64,000 nucleotides of DNA from Flavobacterium urumqiense (GTDB lineage Bacteria; Bacteroidota; Bacteroidia; Flavobacteriales; Flavobacteriaceae). The notes below the pieces were generated by a model. That model saw nothing but the letters and a program-made list of their open reading frames with translations, was not told the origin of the DNA and searched no databases. Shown one piece after another: positions 45,471-56,207 of this stretch; positions within the stretch are counted from its first letter, which is position 1, and every line of letters starts with the position of its first letter. The position numbers and the translations under genes are program-made. The stretch is from positions 496,001-560,000 of the forward strand of contig NZ_FNVP01000001.1 in assembly GCF_900108015.1 (NCBI RefSeq). The letters run 5' to 3'.

Positions 45471-47438
45471 TTAAAGATCAAATTCTTCATCAACGGATAA
45501 TGAATCGATTTTAATTTGCGTGGTATCTCGGGTTTTTATTCTTAGAAAAGACCTTGCTGGACCAGAAATGATGATATGTTGTGACTTATAAATGGTGTCG
45601 TCAGGACTTAACAATCCTCTCCGGAACATAATGTTTGTTAAAAAAGATTCTTGTCTGGTTGCAAAATCTTTTAGCATTCCCTGGTCGTTAAACTGGTACA
45701 TGAATTTCTTTGGACTTGGGATAATTCTGGCGAGATAAAGGCATTCATTCAAATTTAATTCTGATGGACTTTTCTGGAAGTAAAAGCGACTAGCTTCACC
45801 AATTCCATATACATTTGGGCCCCATTCGATGATGTTAAAATATACTTCCAGCATGCGTTCCTTGCTTACAATTTTGTTATTTTCAAGAATGTAAACTAGC
45901 AAGATTTCTTCTAGTTTACGTGACACTGTTTTTTCTCGGGTAAGAAAAACATTTTTTACTAATTGCATGCTAATGGTGCTGGCGCCGCGGGAAAATTTTT
46001 TGGTTTTAATGTTTTTTATGATTGATTGCTTAAAAGCTTCATTGATAAAACCATGGTGTGAAAAGAAAGAAGGATCTTCAGTAGTGAGAACACATTTTCT
46101 TAAGTAGGGCGATATTTGGTTTAAAGGCGAGTAATTTGGATTGGCAGAACCAACCAAAATTGGACGTTGCAATACATTTTTTATAAGTGCTCGATAAATG
46201 AATTCTCCATTTAGTTTGTTGAGATTCGCTTTGCCATATTTTGTAATTTTTAGATTTTCCTTCCTTATATTGCTATCAAAAACCAGCTGATCAGGTTTGT
46301 TTTTGTTGAAAGAGAAATTTAAATTATAATCAAAATTTCCTTCCGCTTCCATTCCTTGAAAATTTGTAAATAAGCCATCAGGAAGTGAGGAGATGAAATC
46401 CTGCGCTTTCATCTTTGAAATTTTCACTTTGAGTTTGTAAACGGTATCTTTTTTGGTTTCGTAAGCAACATAAGGATGAAATTTCACCTTATTGAACTGA
46501 ACTGTTGAAGTGCTGTCTATCGAAATAAAATCAGAACCCAACAAGAATCGAAAGTCAAAACGCGCATTTTCAATAATTACATCTTTACTGGCAATTTTAG
46601 AATGATCTATTTTTAAATTTTTAATAGAGGTGAAACCGTCGATATGTAATTCATCTCCATCTTGATCCATATTCTGAATATTCAATCGAATGGAATCAAA
46701 ACTCGATTTTAGATTGTAACGTTCATCAAAGTAAGGAACTTTGATAGCACCGGTATCTATATTAAAGAAACGAATATCGGCTTTTTTATTTCTTGGATCG
46801 GCAAATCCTTTTATTTTCCAACGCTGAGTAAAAGTATTGGTTTGAACTGTTATTGAAGTTTCCAGTTGCTTGTTGACCAATCGCATTTTTTGGAAATTTA
46901 TAGTTGCTTTTTTTCCGTTGTCATCTAACCGAAAAGAAAGATTGTCTAAAACCATATCGGTAGGAACTAAATTCAGCGCTTTTGAGATAATTCTATAGGC
47001 AAATTGGGCGTAATCTCTTTTTTCGTTGCCTACTTCTGTTTGCTTGTCTTTTTTTATAAAAGCATCAAAATTTCTTACCTTTCCTTTCTTAATAAGCTGC
47101 ACAAAACCATTCTTTATTTCTAAAGTTCCAAGTTGTACATCACCTATTAGTAGTTTCCATATATTGACACTTGTTTTTAATTTTTGTATTTTAAAAAGAG
47201 TGTCTGTATTTTTTGGTGCTAAAACCACATCACTGAGGTTTACTCCAGTGAATCCGTCAAAAGAAGCTTTTTTTACTGAAAAAGTACTGTTGTAATCGAT
47301 TTCCATTGTATTAGAAACCTTAGTAATGGTTTGCTGTAAAACTGCATCGCGGAAGATATAAAAAGCAATAATTAGAGCTACAAATAATACAGCAAGTACT
47401 TTTATTACTATAATTAATTTTTGTTTTCCGGTTCTCAT
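45471..47438 (-). CDS. Membrane-anchored GT51 peptidoglycan glycosyltransferase with large N-terminal domain
   Basis: This 655-residue protein has one N-terminal membrane helix (about 10-28) and a long beta-rich region (about 35-410) that resembles AsmA-type domains. A GT51 transglycosylase domain follows (about 425-620), with the catalytic motif LTTEDPSFFSHHGF, SRGASTISMQLVKNVFL, RKLEEILLVYILE and YFNIIEWGPNVYGIGEASRFYF. There is no transpeptidase domain. It should polymerise glycan strands from lipid II outside the inner membrane. The usual monofunctional enzyme is about 230 residues, so the N-terminal 400 residues are an addition of unknown role. Confidence 0.85.
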   Translation of the reverse strand: MRTGKQKLIIVIKVLAVLFVALIIAFYIFRDAVLQQTITKVSNTMEIDYNSTFSVKKASFDGFTGVNLSDVVLAPKNTDTLFKIQKLKTSVNIWKLLIGDVQLGTLEIKNGFVQLIKKGKVRNFDAFIKKDKQTEVGNEKRDYAQFAYRIISKALNLVPTDMVLDNLSFRLDDNGKKATINFQKMRLVNKQLETSITVQTNTFTQRWKIKGFADPRNKKADIRFFNIDTGAIKVPYFDERYNLKSSFDSIRLNIQNMDQDGDELHIDGFTSIKNLKIDHSKIASKDVIIENARFDFRFLLGSDFISIDSTSTVQFNKVKFHPYVAYETKKDTVYKLKVKISKMKAQDFISSLPDGLFTNFQGMEAEGNFDYNLNFSFNKNKPDQLVFDSNIRKENLKITKYGKANLNKLNGEFIYRALIKNVLQRPILVGSANPNYSPLNQISPYLRKCVLTTEDPSFFSHHGFINEAFKQSIIKNIKTKKFSRGASTISMQLVKNVFLTREKTVSRKLEEILLVYILENNKIVSKERMLEVYFNIIEWGPNVYGIGEASRFYFQKSPSELNLNECLYLARIIPSPKKFMYQFNDQGMLKDFATRQESFLTNIMFRRGLLSPDDTIYKSQHIIISGPARSFLRIKTRDTTQIKIDSLSVDEEFDL

Positions 47439-47529
47439 AAGCAGTTTGTTATTTGATAGAAATCACTTTGTGGTTTTATCTGTAAAGTAAAGGAAAAAAC
47501 CAGTATAGGTATTGTTTTCTCTTATTATT

Positions 47530-47847
47530 TTAGGGCTTTTTTGTGTCTTGCTTTGGCTTGACTAAAGAGATTTTAAATGTTTTCATTTCAGGAATATTAA
47601 AAAAATTCATTTCCTACAAATCCTGTTTAATTTGGATAACCGTTTCGTTTTTGTTTCTTTTTTCTTCATTGGTAAACCCGCAATTAGGCATATGACTTCC
47701 AATAAATATCAGATCACCATCCGTAAAATAGGATATGTGGCTTCCAATTTGGCGTTTTCCAGAACCGCCGTTTACAAAGACGAGCTCGATTTCAGGATGA
47801 TAATGCCATAGGTAAGCTTTGCTGATAGCATTTTCAACTATTTTCAT
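47530..47847 (-). pseudogene. Remnant of an AraC-family regulator (cupin sensor part only)
   Basis: The open part, 47847-47614, reads AYLWHYHPEIELVFVNGGSGKRQIGSHISYFTDGDLIFIGSHMPNCG. This is the N-terminal arabinose-type cupin of AraC regulators (usually HHHPELELxxxxxGSGKRxVGDxIxxFxxGDLxLLGxNLPHxW). After a TAG at 47614 the same frame continues with recognisable regulator sequence (EMNFFNIPEMK) up to a TAA at 47530. The DNA-binding helix-turn-helix half is gone. Confidence 0.75.
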
Positions 47848-48030
47848 CGATCAGGAATCTAAAACTAGTACAAAATTACCTAAAATAAGTAAAGAATTAT
47901 CTTTTTTAACTTTAATCGATTTCATAAAAGGTAAAATAGAAAATAAATTATAAAATTCTTTAGTACTTCATAATTAATCTCTTAAGGTAATTTAGCAACA
48001 GATAAATAATCAATCTAAAAATTTACTTTT

Positions 48031-48625
48031 ATGAAAAAGATTTTAAAATTTAGTTTAGTGTTAGCCGCAGTAGCATTACATGCCGTAAAAGAACATGCAG
48101 GAAACGCTAATTTTCGTTAGATTAGAAAAAGAAGAAGAAAAGATTATATGTTTTACTTAAAGAGAAATCAAGAAAATCGATTTGTCGATTTATGATACGA
48201 GTGATAATTTAATTTATCTAAGAAAGGTTACTTCTGATGACGATAGTAACAGAACGTACGACTTAACTGCTTTTCCAGAAGGAGTTTATTTTTTAGAAGC
48301 TGAAAGTGATTTTAAAATATAAAGAAATAAAATTGAGATTACTTATAATGTTGACAAACTATCTGTTGTTGCAATTTCAGAGGTGTATAACTCAGTTTTG
48401 GTAAACAAAAATGGAACAATAACATTTAATAAGTTAAACACAAGTAAAGCACCTGGTACTGTTAAAATTTATAATTAAAAAGACACAGAGCTATATTATG
48501 AAATTTTATCTGGTGAAGTGAATGTGGGTAAGATATTTGGTATAAGTAACATACCAAATCACAATTAGACGTTTCTGATTACTACTAATGGTAAGACTGT
48601 TGTCAAAACAGTTACTTCCAAATAG
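48031..48625 (+). pseudogene. Decayed gene for a small exported Bacteroidota-type protein
   Basis: MKKILKFSLVLAAVALHAV opens as a signal peptide and stops at 48118-48120. A shifted frame then continues (IKKIDLSIYDTSDNLIY, VTSDDDSNRTYDLTAFPEGVYFLEAESD, AISEVYNSVLVNKNGTITF, VKTVTSK) broken by several further stops. The pieces read as one protein of about 195 residues with T/F-PEGVYFLEAES, typical of beta-sandwich exported proteins in Flavobacterium. At least one frameshift and about five stops show that it is dead. Confidence 0.78.
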
Positions 48626-48647
48626 TGTATAAATAAATTGTAGTAAT

Positions 48648-48679
48648 CAAAAGGCTGCCCTAATTAGGACAGCCTTTTG
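48648..48679. terminator. Terminator at the 3' end of the GH97 gene
   Basis: AAAAGGCTG(C)CCTAATTAGG(A)CAGCCTTTT is a near-perfect hairpin directly after the GH97 stop on the minus strand. Confidence 0.88.
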
Positions 48680-48686
48680 TAATTAA

Positions 48687-51412
<2,726 letters not shown>

Positions 51413-52663
51413 ATGTTAGAAAAAGAAGTAATAAATTTCGAAAAAACGGCCATTGTTGGTATTGTAACTCAAAACCAAAGTGAAGAGAAACTGCGTGAAT
51501 ATCTTGACGAATTAGAGTTTTTAACTTTTACCGCAGGTGGAAAAGTGGTGAAACGTTTTTCACAAAAAATGGAACGCCCAAATCCCAAGACTTTTGTAGG
51601 AACTGGAAAAATTGAAGAAATTCATCAATTTGTAAAAGAGAATGCTATTTCTACCTTGATATTTGATGATGAATTGTCACCTTCTCAACAAAAAAATATT
51701 TCTAAAATAATTGAGGAATGTAAAATCCTGGATAGAACACACCTTATTCTTGATATTTTTGCACAACGTGCCGAAACCTCTTATGCTAGAACGCAGGTAG
51801 AATTAGCACAATGTCAATATTTATTACCAAGACTTTCCGGAATGTGGACGCACTTAGAGCGTCAAAAAGGGGGAATTGGAATGCGTGGACCTGGGGAAAC
51901 CGAGATTGAAACAGACAGACGTATTGTTCGCGATAGAATTGCGTTATTGAAAGAAAAAATAAAAAGTATCGACAAGCAAATGGGAACACAGCGTGGCAAT
52001 CGTGGCGCTATGGTTCGTGTGGCTCTGGTGGGATATACTAATGTTGGAAAATCAACCTTAATGAATGCCGTTGGCAAAAGTGATGTTTTTGTAGAAAATA
52101 AACTTTTTGCAACATTGGACACAACTGTGCGGAAAGTGGTCATCAAAAACCTGCCTTTCTTGCTTTCGGATACCGTAGGTTTTATTCGAAAACTGCCAAC
52201 ACAACTGGTAGATTCTTTCAAAAGTACGCTCGATGAGGTTCGCGAAGCTGATTTACTATTGCATGTCGTAGATATTTCGCATCCTGAATTTGAAGATCAG
52301 ATAGAATCGGTAAATAAGACTTTATTGGATATTAAATGTAATGACAAACCGGTCATTATGGTTTTTAATAAAATAGATGCTTACAAACCGCTGACCATTG
52401 ATGAAGATGATTTAATAACCGAAAAAACGCCAAGGCATTTTACTTTAGAAGAATGGAAAGCGACTTGGATGAATAAGGTTGGAGAACAAAATGCGTTATT
52501 TATATCGGCAACGCACAAAGAGAATTTCGAGGAATTCAGAGAACGCGTTTATGAAGCGGTAAGACACATTCACATCACCCGTTTTCCATATAATAAGTTT
52601 TTGTATCCGGATTATAAAGATGCAGTGGAGAAAGAAGAAAAAGACGAGGAAGAAACCGAATAA
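51413..52663 (+). CDS. hflX: Ribosome-associated GTPase HflX
   Basis: A 416-residue protein. The N-terminal HflX domain (about 10-190) contains GTGKIEEIHQFVKE, LILDIFAQRAETSYARTQVELAQCQYLLPRL and GIGMRGPGETEIETDRR. The G domain follows with G1 LVGYTNVGKSTLMNA, G3 LSDTVGFIRKLP and G4 MVFNKIDAY. HflX splits stalled or stressed ribosomes. The acidic C-terminal tail (EKEEKDEEETE) is typical of Bacteroidota copies. Confidence 0.95.
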   Translation: MLEKEVINFEKTAIVGIVTQNQSEEKLREYLDELEFLTFTAGGKVVKRFSQKMERPNPKTFVGTGKIEEIHQFVKENAISTLIFDDELSPSQQKNISKIIEECKILDRTHLILDIFAQRAETSYARTQVELAQCQYLLPRLSGMWTHLERQKGGIGMRGPGETEIETDRRIVRDRIALLKEKIKSIDKQMGTQRGNRGAMVRVALVGYTNVGKSTLMNAVGKSDVFVENKLFATLDTTVRKVVIKNLPFLLSDTVGFIRKLPTQLVDSFKSTLDEVREADLLLHVVDISHPEFEDQIESVNKTLLDIKCNDKPVIMVFNKIDAYKPLTIDEDDLITEKTPRHFTLEEWKATWMNKVGEQNALFISATHKENFEEFRERVYEAVRHIHITRFPYNKFLYPDYKDAVEKEEKDEEETE

Positions 52664-52726
52664 TTTCCCCTCAACCATAAAATAAACCAATCCCTTTTGA
52701 CATTTTCAAGAGGGATTTTTTTTGGA

Positions 52727-52830
52727 CATGCCCCAGCTTTCTCTGCGTTACAGCTGCGTCAGGCTGTTCGCTGCAATCTCCCGAAGAAAAATCGGGAGGA
52801 TTTCCGCTGCCATCCTTCATGCGGGATTTG
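52727..52830 (+). repeat. Dispersed intergenic hairpin repeat, copy E (divergent)
   Basis: GCTGTTCGCTGCAATC, then arms TCCCGA/TCGGGA around GAAAAA, then GGATTTCCGCTGCCATCC. It keeps the CAATC-stem-GGATTT(C) core of copies B and C but differs in its outer part. Confidence 0.5.
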
Positions 52831-52892
52831 GTGGTATTAATTGCATTTATGTTATTTAGTATCACTTTGTAAGAAAAATTAAATATATTTGA

Positions 52893-52971
52893 AATACAAA
52901 GCGCAAGCCAATAGCGACAATCTACCCATTTATGGGTGTATATACGCTATTTTGTAGCGAGTATATACAAG
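52893..52971 (+). other. Possible attI-like left junction of the cassette array
   Basis: A dense set of overlapping inverted repeats precedes the first cassette: ACCCATTTATGGGT; AATAGCG with CGCTATT; GTATATACGCTA with TAGCGAGTATATAC. It ends AAG-TTAGGT at 52970, a GTTRRRY-type core. In integrons the first cassette is joined to attI at such a G/TT point. No integrase gene is adjacent, so this may also be the right half of an older site. Confidence 0.4.
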
Positions 52972-53014
52972 TTAGGTAGCATAACCTCAGAGCGTAAAAT
53001 TTAATAATCACCTT

Positions 53015-53374
53015 ATGAAAAAGTTAAAGTATTTTGGATTAGTATTTTTGGTAATCATTATTGGCCTTTTTATTTTCCTAAAACTAACTAAACCAGAAAC
53101 GATAATGATGGTAGGAACAGAAGTATCTTTAGAAAAACCCTGGGTAAAATTTAATGAAACCGATGAGTCAAATATTGGAAACCTTATCAGAGCTTATCAT
53201 TTTGAAGAAGGTGAAATTAGATTCAAAAAAAACATAGGCGCAGATGATTTTATAATTGCCTGTTTAAAAAAAGATAAAAAATGGAACTATTATTCTTATT
53301 ATCGTGGAACCAAAACTTATGAGATGATGTTGATTTCAGAAGAAATTGAAAAAGAAATAACTCCGCCAAACTAA
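53015..53374 (+). CDS. Cassette 1 protein: membrane-anchored small protein, function unknown
   Basis: A 119-residue protein with one N-terminal membrane helix (KKLKYFGLVFLVIIIGLFIFLKL), then a soluble domain outside the inner membrane containing KPWVKFNETDESNIGNLIRAYHFEEGEIRF and a Tyr-rich stretch (WNYYSYYRGTKTYEMML). No known family is recognised. It starts 43 bases after the cassette boundary and ends about 180 bases before the attC-like palindrome. It has no promoter of its own that I can see. Confidence 0.65.
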   Translation: MKKLKYFGLVFLVIIIGLFIFLKLTKPETIMMVGTEVSLEKPWVKFNETDESNIGNLIRAYHFEEGEIRFKKNIGADDFIIACLKKDKKWNYYSYYRGTKTYEMMLISEEIEKEITPPN

Positions 53375-53551
53375 AAATAATCAGGTTTTTAAAATTTAGA
53401 AATTTGCATAAAAAATTTCATTCTGAAAATCTATTAAAAAAAAACACTTAAAAACAATCTTTCTGCAAAGTAGAAAATACTCAAACTAATCTTGTACAAA
53501 CAGAATTACAACGTGGAAAATAAATTAAAACGGAAAAGATTTGCACATAAA
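53375..53551. other. Non-coding part of cassette 1
   Basis: About 180 A/T-rich bases between the gene stop and the palindrome. In cassettes 3 and 4 this distance is under 10 bases, so this stretch may be a degenerated second frame. Confidence 0.4.
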
Positions 53552-53694
53552 GTTACGCTACCTAACACACGCTACAAGCAATTTGGGTTTTAGGCTTAAT
53601 ATGAAGTTGGTTTTGTACTTGGAAGATTTAGCAAATCCGAATAATGGGCTTAATTCAGTCCCAAACTGCGTGTAGCGCGGGAACGTTATGGTGT
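53552..53694 (+). repeat. attC-like palindrome 1
   Basis: The left end ACGCTACCTAACACACGCTACAAG pairs over about 20 bases (through ATTTGGG / CCCAAAC) with the right end TGCGTGTAGCG, followed by CGGGAAC-GTTATGG. The predicted exchange point is between G 53685 and T 53686. The interior (GGCTTAAT...TTTTGTACTTGG...AATCCGAATAA) is closely similar to palindromes 2 and 3. Confidence 0.65.
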
Positions 53695-54008
53695 ATAGTT
53701 CCGTTGAAGAGAAACATCGAAAATTAATCAAGATTTTAACCGAAAAATAATAATGAAGTAGCGACCGAGATGAAAGAAATCTGAATGGAAAAACCGAACT
53801 GAAACTAAACTGAAAACTAAAAGGAAATTGTTGCCGACAATCAAATGTCAATCACTTTTCGGACGACCGAAATCGAAATTTTTTTTCGGGTTTTTTTTGA
53901 GATTTAGCTGAAATTGGAAAAACGATGACTATTTGAAACTGAAATTGGAAAGCGTAAAAGTTACCGAAATTGGAGTGGTATATCTACCGTGATTTTCAGA
54001 CGTGTCAC
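53686..54008 (+). other. Cassette 2 body: no coding sequence
   Basis: No plus-strand frame of useful length is present. The sequence is purine-rich with repeated GAAATTGGAAA-type words. The only sizeable minus-strand frame crosses palindrome 1 and is a by-product of it. This is an ORF-less or decayed cassette. Confidence 0.5.
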
Positions 54009-54150
54009 TACACACCATAACAGCTAGTAAGCGATAGTCGGGAATTAGGCTGAAATGAAAATGGTTTTGTACTTGGGAAATAGTGTGATAATCCGAAAAA
54101 TTGTCTTTTCTTAGCCCGACCATCGCCTACTAGCAGGACGTTATGGGCAA
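54009..54150 (+). repeat. attC-like palindrome 2
   Basis: CTAGTAAGCGATAGTCGGG and CCCGACCATCGCCTACTAG pair at 17 of 19 positions. The left core ACACCATAAC is the reverse complement of the cassette 2 opening GTTATGGTGT at 53685. The right core AGGAC-GTTATGGGC gives the exchange point after G 54140. Confidence 0.7.
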
Positions 54151-54165
54151 TTATATGACCACACA

Positions 54166-54864
54166 ATGAAGAAACAACTAACATTTTTATTTCTGACTTT
54201 GACAATTACTGTTTTTGGACAAGTTGAACAAAAGAAAACTCCAACTGACTTTATACCAAAAGGATATGTAATTCATAAGTATAAAGGCGGAATTTCGTCT
54301 GGAAGTTGGGACGAAATAAAAGGAGACTTGAACAAAGACGGATTGGAAGACATCGTTCTTATAATTAAAGGAACTGATAAAAGTAAAATCATAAAAGATG
54401 ATAATCGTAGTGAATTAGACCGAAATCGTAGAGGTATTATTGTATTATTCAATAAAGGAGGTTTTTATGAATTAGTCACAAAAAATTATGATTGTTTTTC
54501 TTCTGAAAACGAAGATGGCGGAGTATATTTTGCTCCTGAACTTTATGTTGAAATAAAAAAAGGGAAATTATACATCAGTTATGGACACGGTAGATACGGA
54601 AATTGGGGTTACACATTTAGACATCAAAATGGCGATATGGAATTAATCGGTTATGACTCTTATTCAAGTCGTGGTCCAGTTCCGCAATATGAAGTGAGTA
54701 TAAATTTTTTGACTAATAAGAAACTAACAAGGGATAATCTAAATAAGGATGAAGACGGAGATGAATATACTACAGATAATTTTAAAGAAACTTGGGAAAA
54801 TATAAAAAAGAAAAAAATATTAAGATTATCTGAAATTAAGAATTTTGACGAACTTGAATTTTGA
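54166..54864 (+). CDS. Cassette 3 protein: exported, VCBS/FG-GAP-like, function unknown
   Basis: A 232-residue protein with a signal peptide (MKKQLTFLFLTLTITVFGQ). The segment EIKGDLNKDGLEDIVLIIKGT (about residues 47-67) is an FG-GAP/VCBS-type Asp-rich calcium loop, and the rest is beta-rich with YGHGRYGNWGYTFRHQNGDMELIGYDS. Whole-protein family is not recognised. The gene begins 25 bases after the cassette boundary, and its stop is only about 8 bases before the next palindrome, exactly as in integron cassettes. Confidence 0.75.
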   Translation: MKKQLTFLFLTLTITVFGQVEQKKTPTDFIPKGYVIHKYKGGISSGSWDEIKGDLNKDGLEDIVLIIKGTDKSKIIKDDNRSELDRNRRGIIVLFNKGGFYELVTKNYDCFSSENEDGGVYFAPELYVEIKKGKLYISYGHGRYGNWGYTFRHQNGDMELIGYDSYSSRGPVPQYEVSINFLTNKKLTRDNLNKDEDGDEYTTDNFKETWENIKKKKILRLSEIKNFDELEF

Positions 54865-54871
54865 GTAAAAA

Positions 54872-55018
54872 AATAACTGCCCATAACACTTGCTACAAGA
54901 AATTTGGGCAATTGGCTTAATTTGAAAATGGTCTTGTATTTGGGGAGTTTAGGCAAATCCGAAAATAAGGCTTAATTTAATCCCAAACCTCTTGTAGCAA
55001 GGGAACGTTGTGCGTCAT
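54872..55018 (+). repeat. attC-like palindrome 3
   Basis: The left end TGCCCATAACACTTGCTACAAG pairs through TTTGGG/CCCAAA with the right end CTTGTAGCAAGGGAAC-GTTGTGC. AATAACTGCCCATAAC is the reverse complement of the cassette 3 opening GTTATGGGCAATTAT apart from one base. Its interior matches palindrome 1 closely. Confidence 0.7.
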
Positions 55019-55101
55019 TTAAAAAACAGCCAAAAACTAATTAAACCATTTCATAAAAAATACCTTTTTTTAAAATAAATAACAAACACTAAACATAAAC
55101 A

Positions 55102-56033
55102 ATGAAAAAATTATTTCTATTTACAATTCTACTAATTTCGTTTACAACATTTGGTCAAAAACTAGAATGGATTCCATTCAATTGGCTAGGAGCTGAAGTT
55201 TCCGGCAAATATTTTGATAAATTCGCTATTATAATTCCAGTCACAGTCGACAATTTGCCACATAAATTTAATTTACAACTTGATTTAGGAGCATATAATA
55301 CGATTTTTTACGAAAATTCTATAAATCCATATTTAGAGAAATATAGCAATTTGAAAAATAAAATAGACACAACATTTTTAAGTTTAAAATGTTTAACAAA
55401 ACACATTTTAAACTTAAAAATGTTGAATTAAAACTAGGAAAAGTAAATATTGGGAAAATAAACATCGGAATATTTAAAAATTATGGAGAGGAAATACCAA
55501 AAGATTCTATTAATACTAAATCAGAAAAACATATCGGAACACTTGCACCAGATATTTTTCAGGACAAAATTTTAATCATAGATTATCCCAATAAAAGAAT
55601 TAGTATCACAAAAAAGCTTCCAAAGAAATTCTCCAAAGCAAACTTTCAGCCATTTATAATTAAAGATGGAAGAATTAAAATCCCTTTTAATATAAATAAT
55701 AAAGTAGAAAACTTATTATTTGACACAGGAGCAAGTTTATTCGCATTAATGACTACCGAAGAAAGAGCAAATAAAATATCAGCTAATAAAATAGTTGATT
55801 CATTAAAAACTTCAAGTTGGGGTGTATTCTATATGGTTTATGGTCGCAAGGTAAACTCAAAAATAAAATTTGGAAATAAACAACTTAATCCTGCGACAGT
55901 ATTTTACGACAAACTCAACAAACACGACGAATTTTATGACAAAGAACATATATGGGGAATTACAGGAAATGCTTACTTCTTAAACAATATTATAATAATT
56001 GATTATAAAAATCAACGTTTTGGTGTGAAATAA
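55102..56033 (+). CDS. Cassette 4 protein: exported retropepsin-like aspartyl protease, split by a -1 frameshift
   Basis: Two overlapping frames read as one protein. Frame 1 (55102-55431) has a signal peptide (KKLFLFTILLISFTTFGQ) and the first aspartyl-protease half with LQLDLGAYNTIFY. Frame 2 (to 56033) continues with THFKLKNVELKLGKVNIG and ends with a second active-site half NLLFDTGASLFALMTT and IWGITGNAYFLNNIIIIDY. The join falls at T TTA AAA (55383-55389), a classical -1 slippery heptamer. Slipping back one base enters exactly the second frame and gives a continuous product of about 310 residues. It may be programmed frameshifting, a mutation or a base-count error. Confidence 0.6.
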
Positions 56034-56167
56034 ACGAACGCACAACAGCTGTTTTGAGCTAGCTGGAATTCAGTGGAATTATCATTTCACATCAAGTTTT
56101 CGTTCAGCCGAAAATTGAGCGGTTACGAACTTCCAGCCATCTCAAAGCATCGGGACGTTATGTGCGA
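56034..56167 (+). repeat. attC-like palindrome 4
   Basis: GCTGTTTTGAGCTAGCTGGAA pairs with TTCCAGCCATCTCAAAGCATC. The left core ACGCACAAC (56038-56046) is the reverse complement of the cassette 4 opening GTTGTGCGT at 55007. The right core CGGGAC-GTTATGTG gives the exchange point after G 56157. Its interior differs from the other three. Confidence 0.65.
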
Positions 56168-56207
56168 TGTTTGAGGAACGAACGACTAAAAGACAACATC
56201 GAAAGAA

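Noticed and set aside
53558..53851. 97-codon minus-strand frame across palindrome 1
   Set aside because: It runs through an attC-like palindrome and ORF-less cassette sequence, with low-complexity Phe/Ser-rich product; no start signal. By-product of the repeat.
54166..54864. Cassette 3 protein as a full FG-GAP/integrin-like repeat protein
   Set aside because: Only one Asp-rich loop (GDLNKDGLEDIV) is visible; there are not enough repeats to form a propeller.
54660..54956. 98-codon minus-strand frame overlapping the cassette 3 gene and palindrome 3
   Set aside because: Antisense shadow of the cassette 3 gene; Ser/Phe/Leu-rich product typical of reverse-frame translation.
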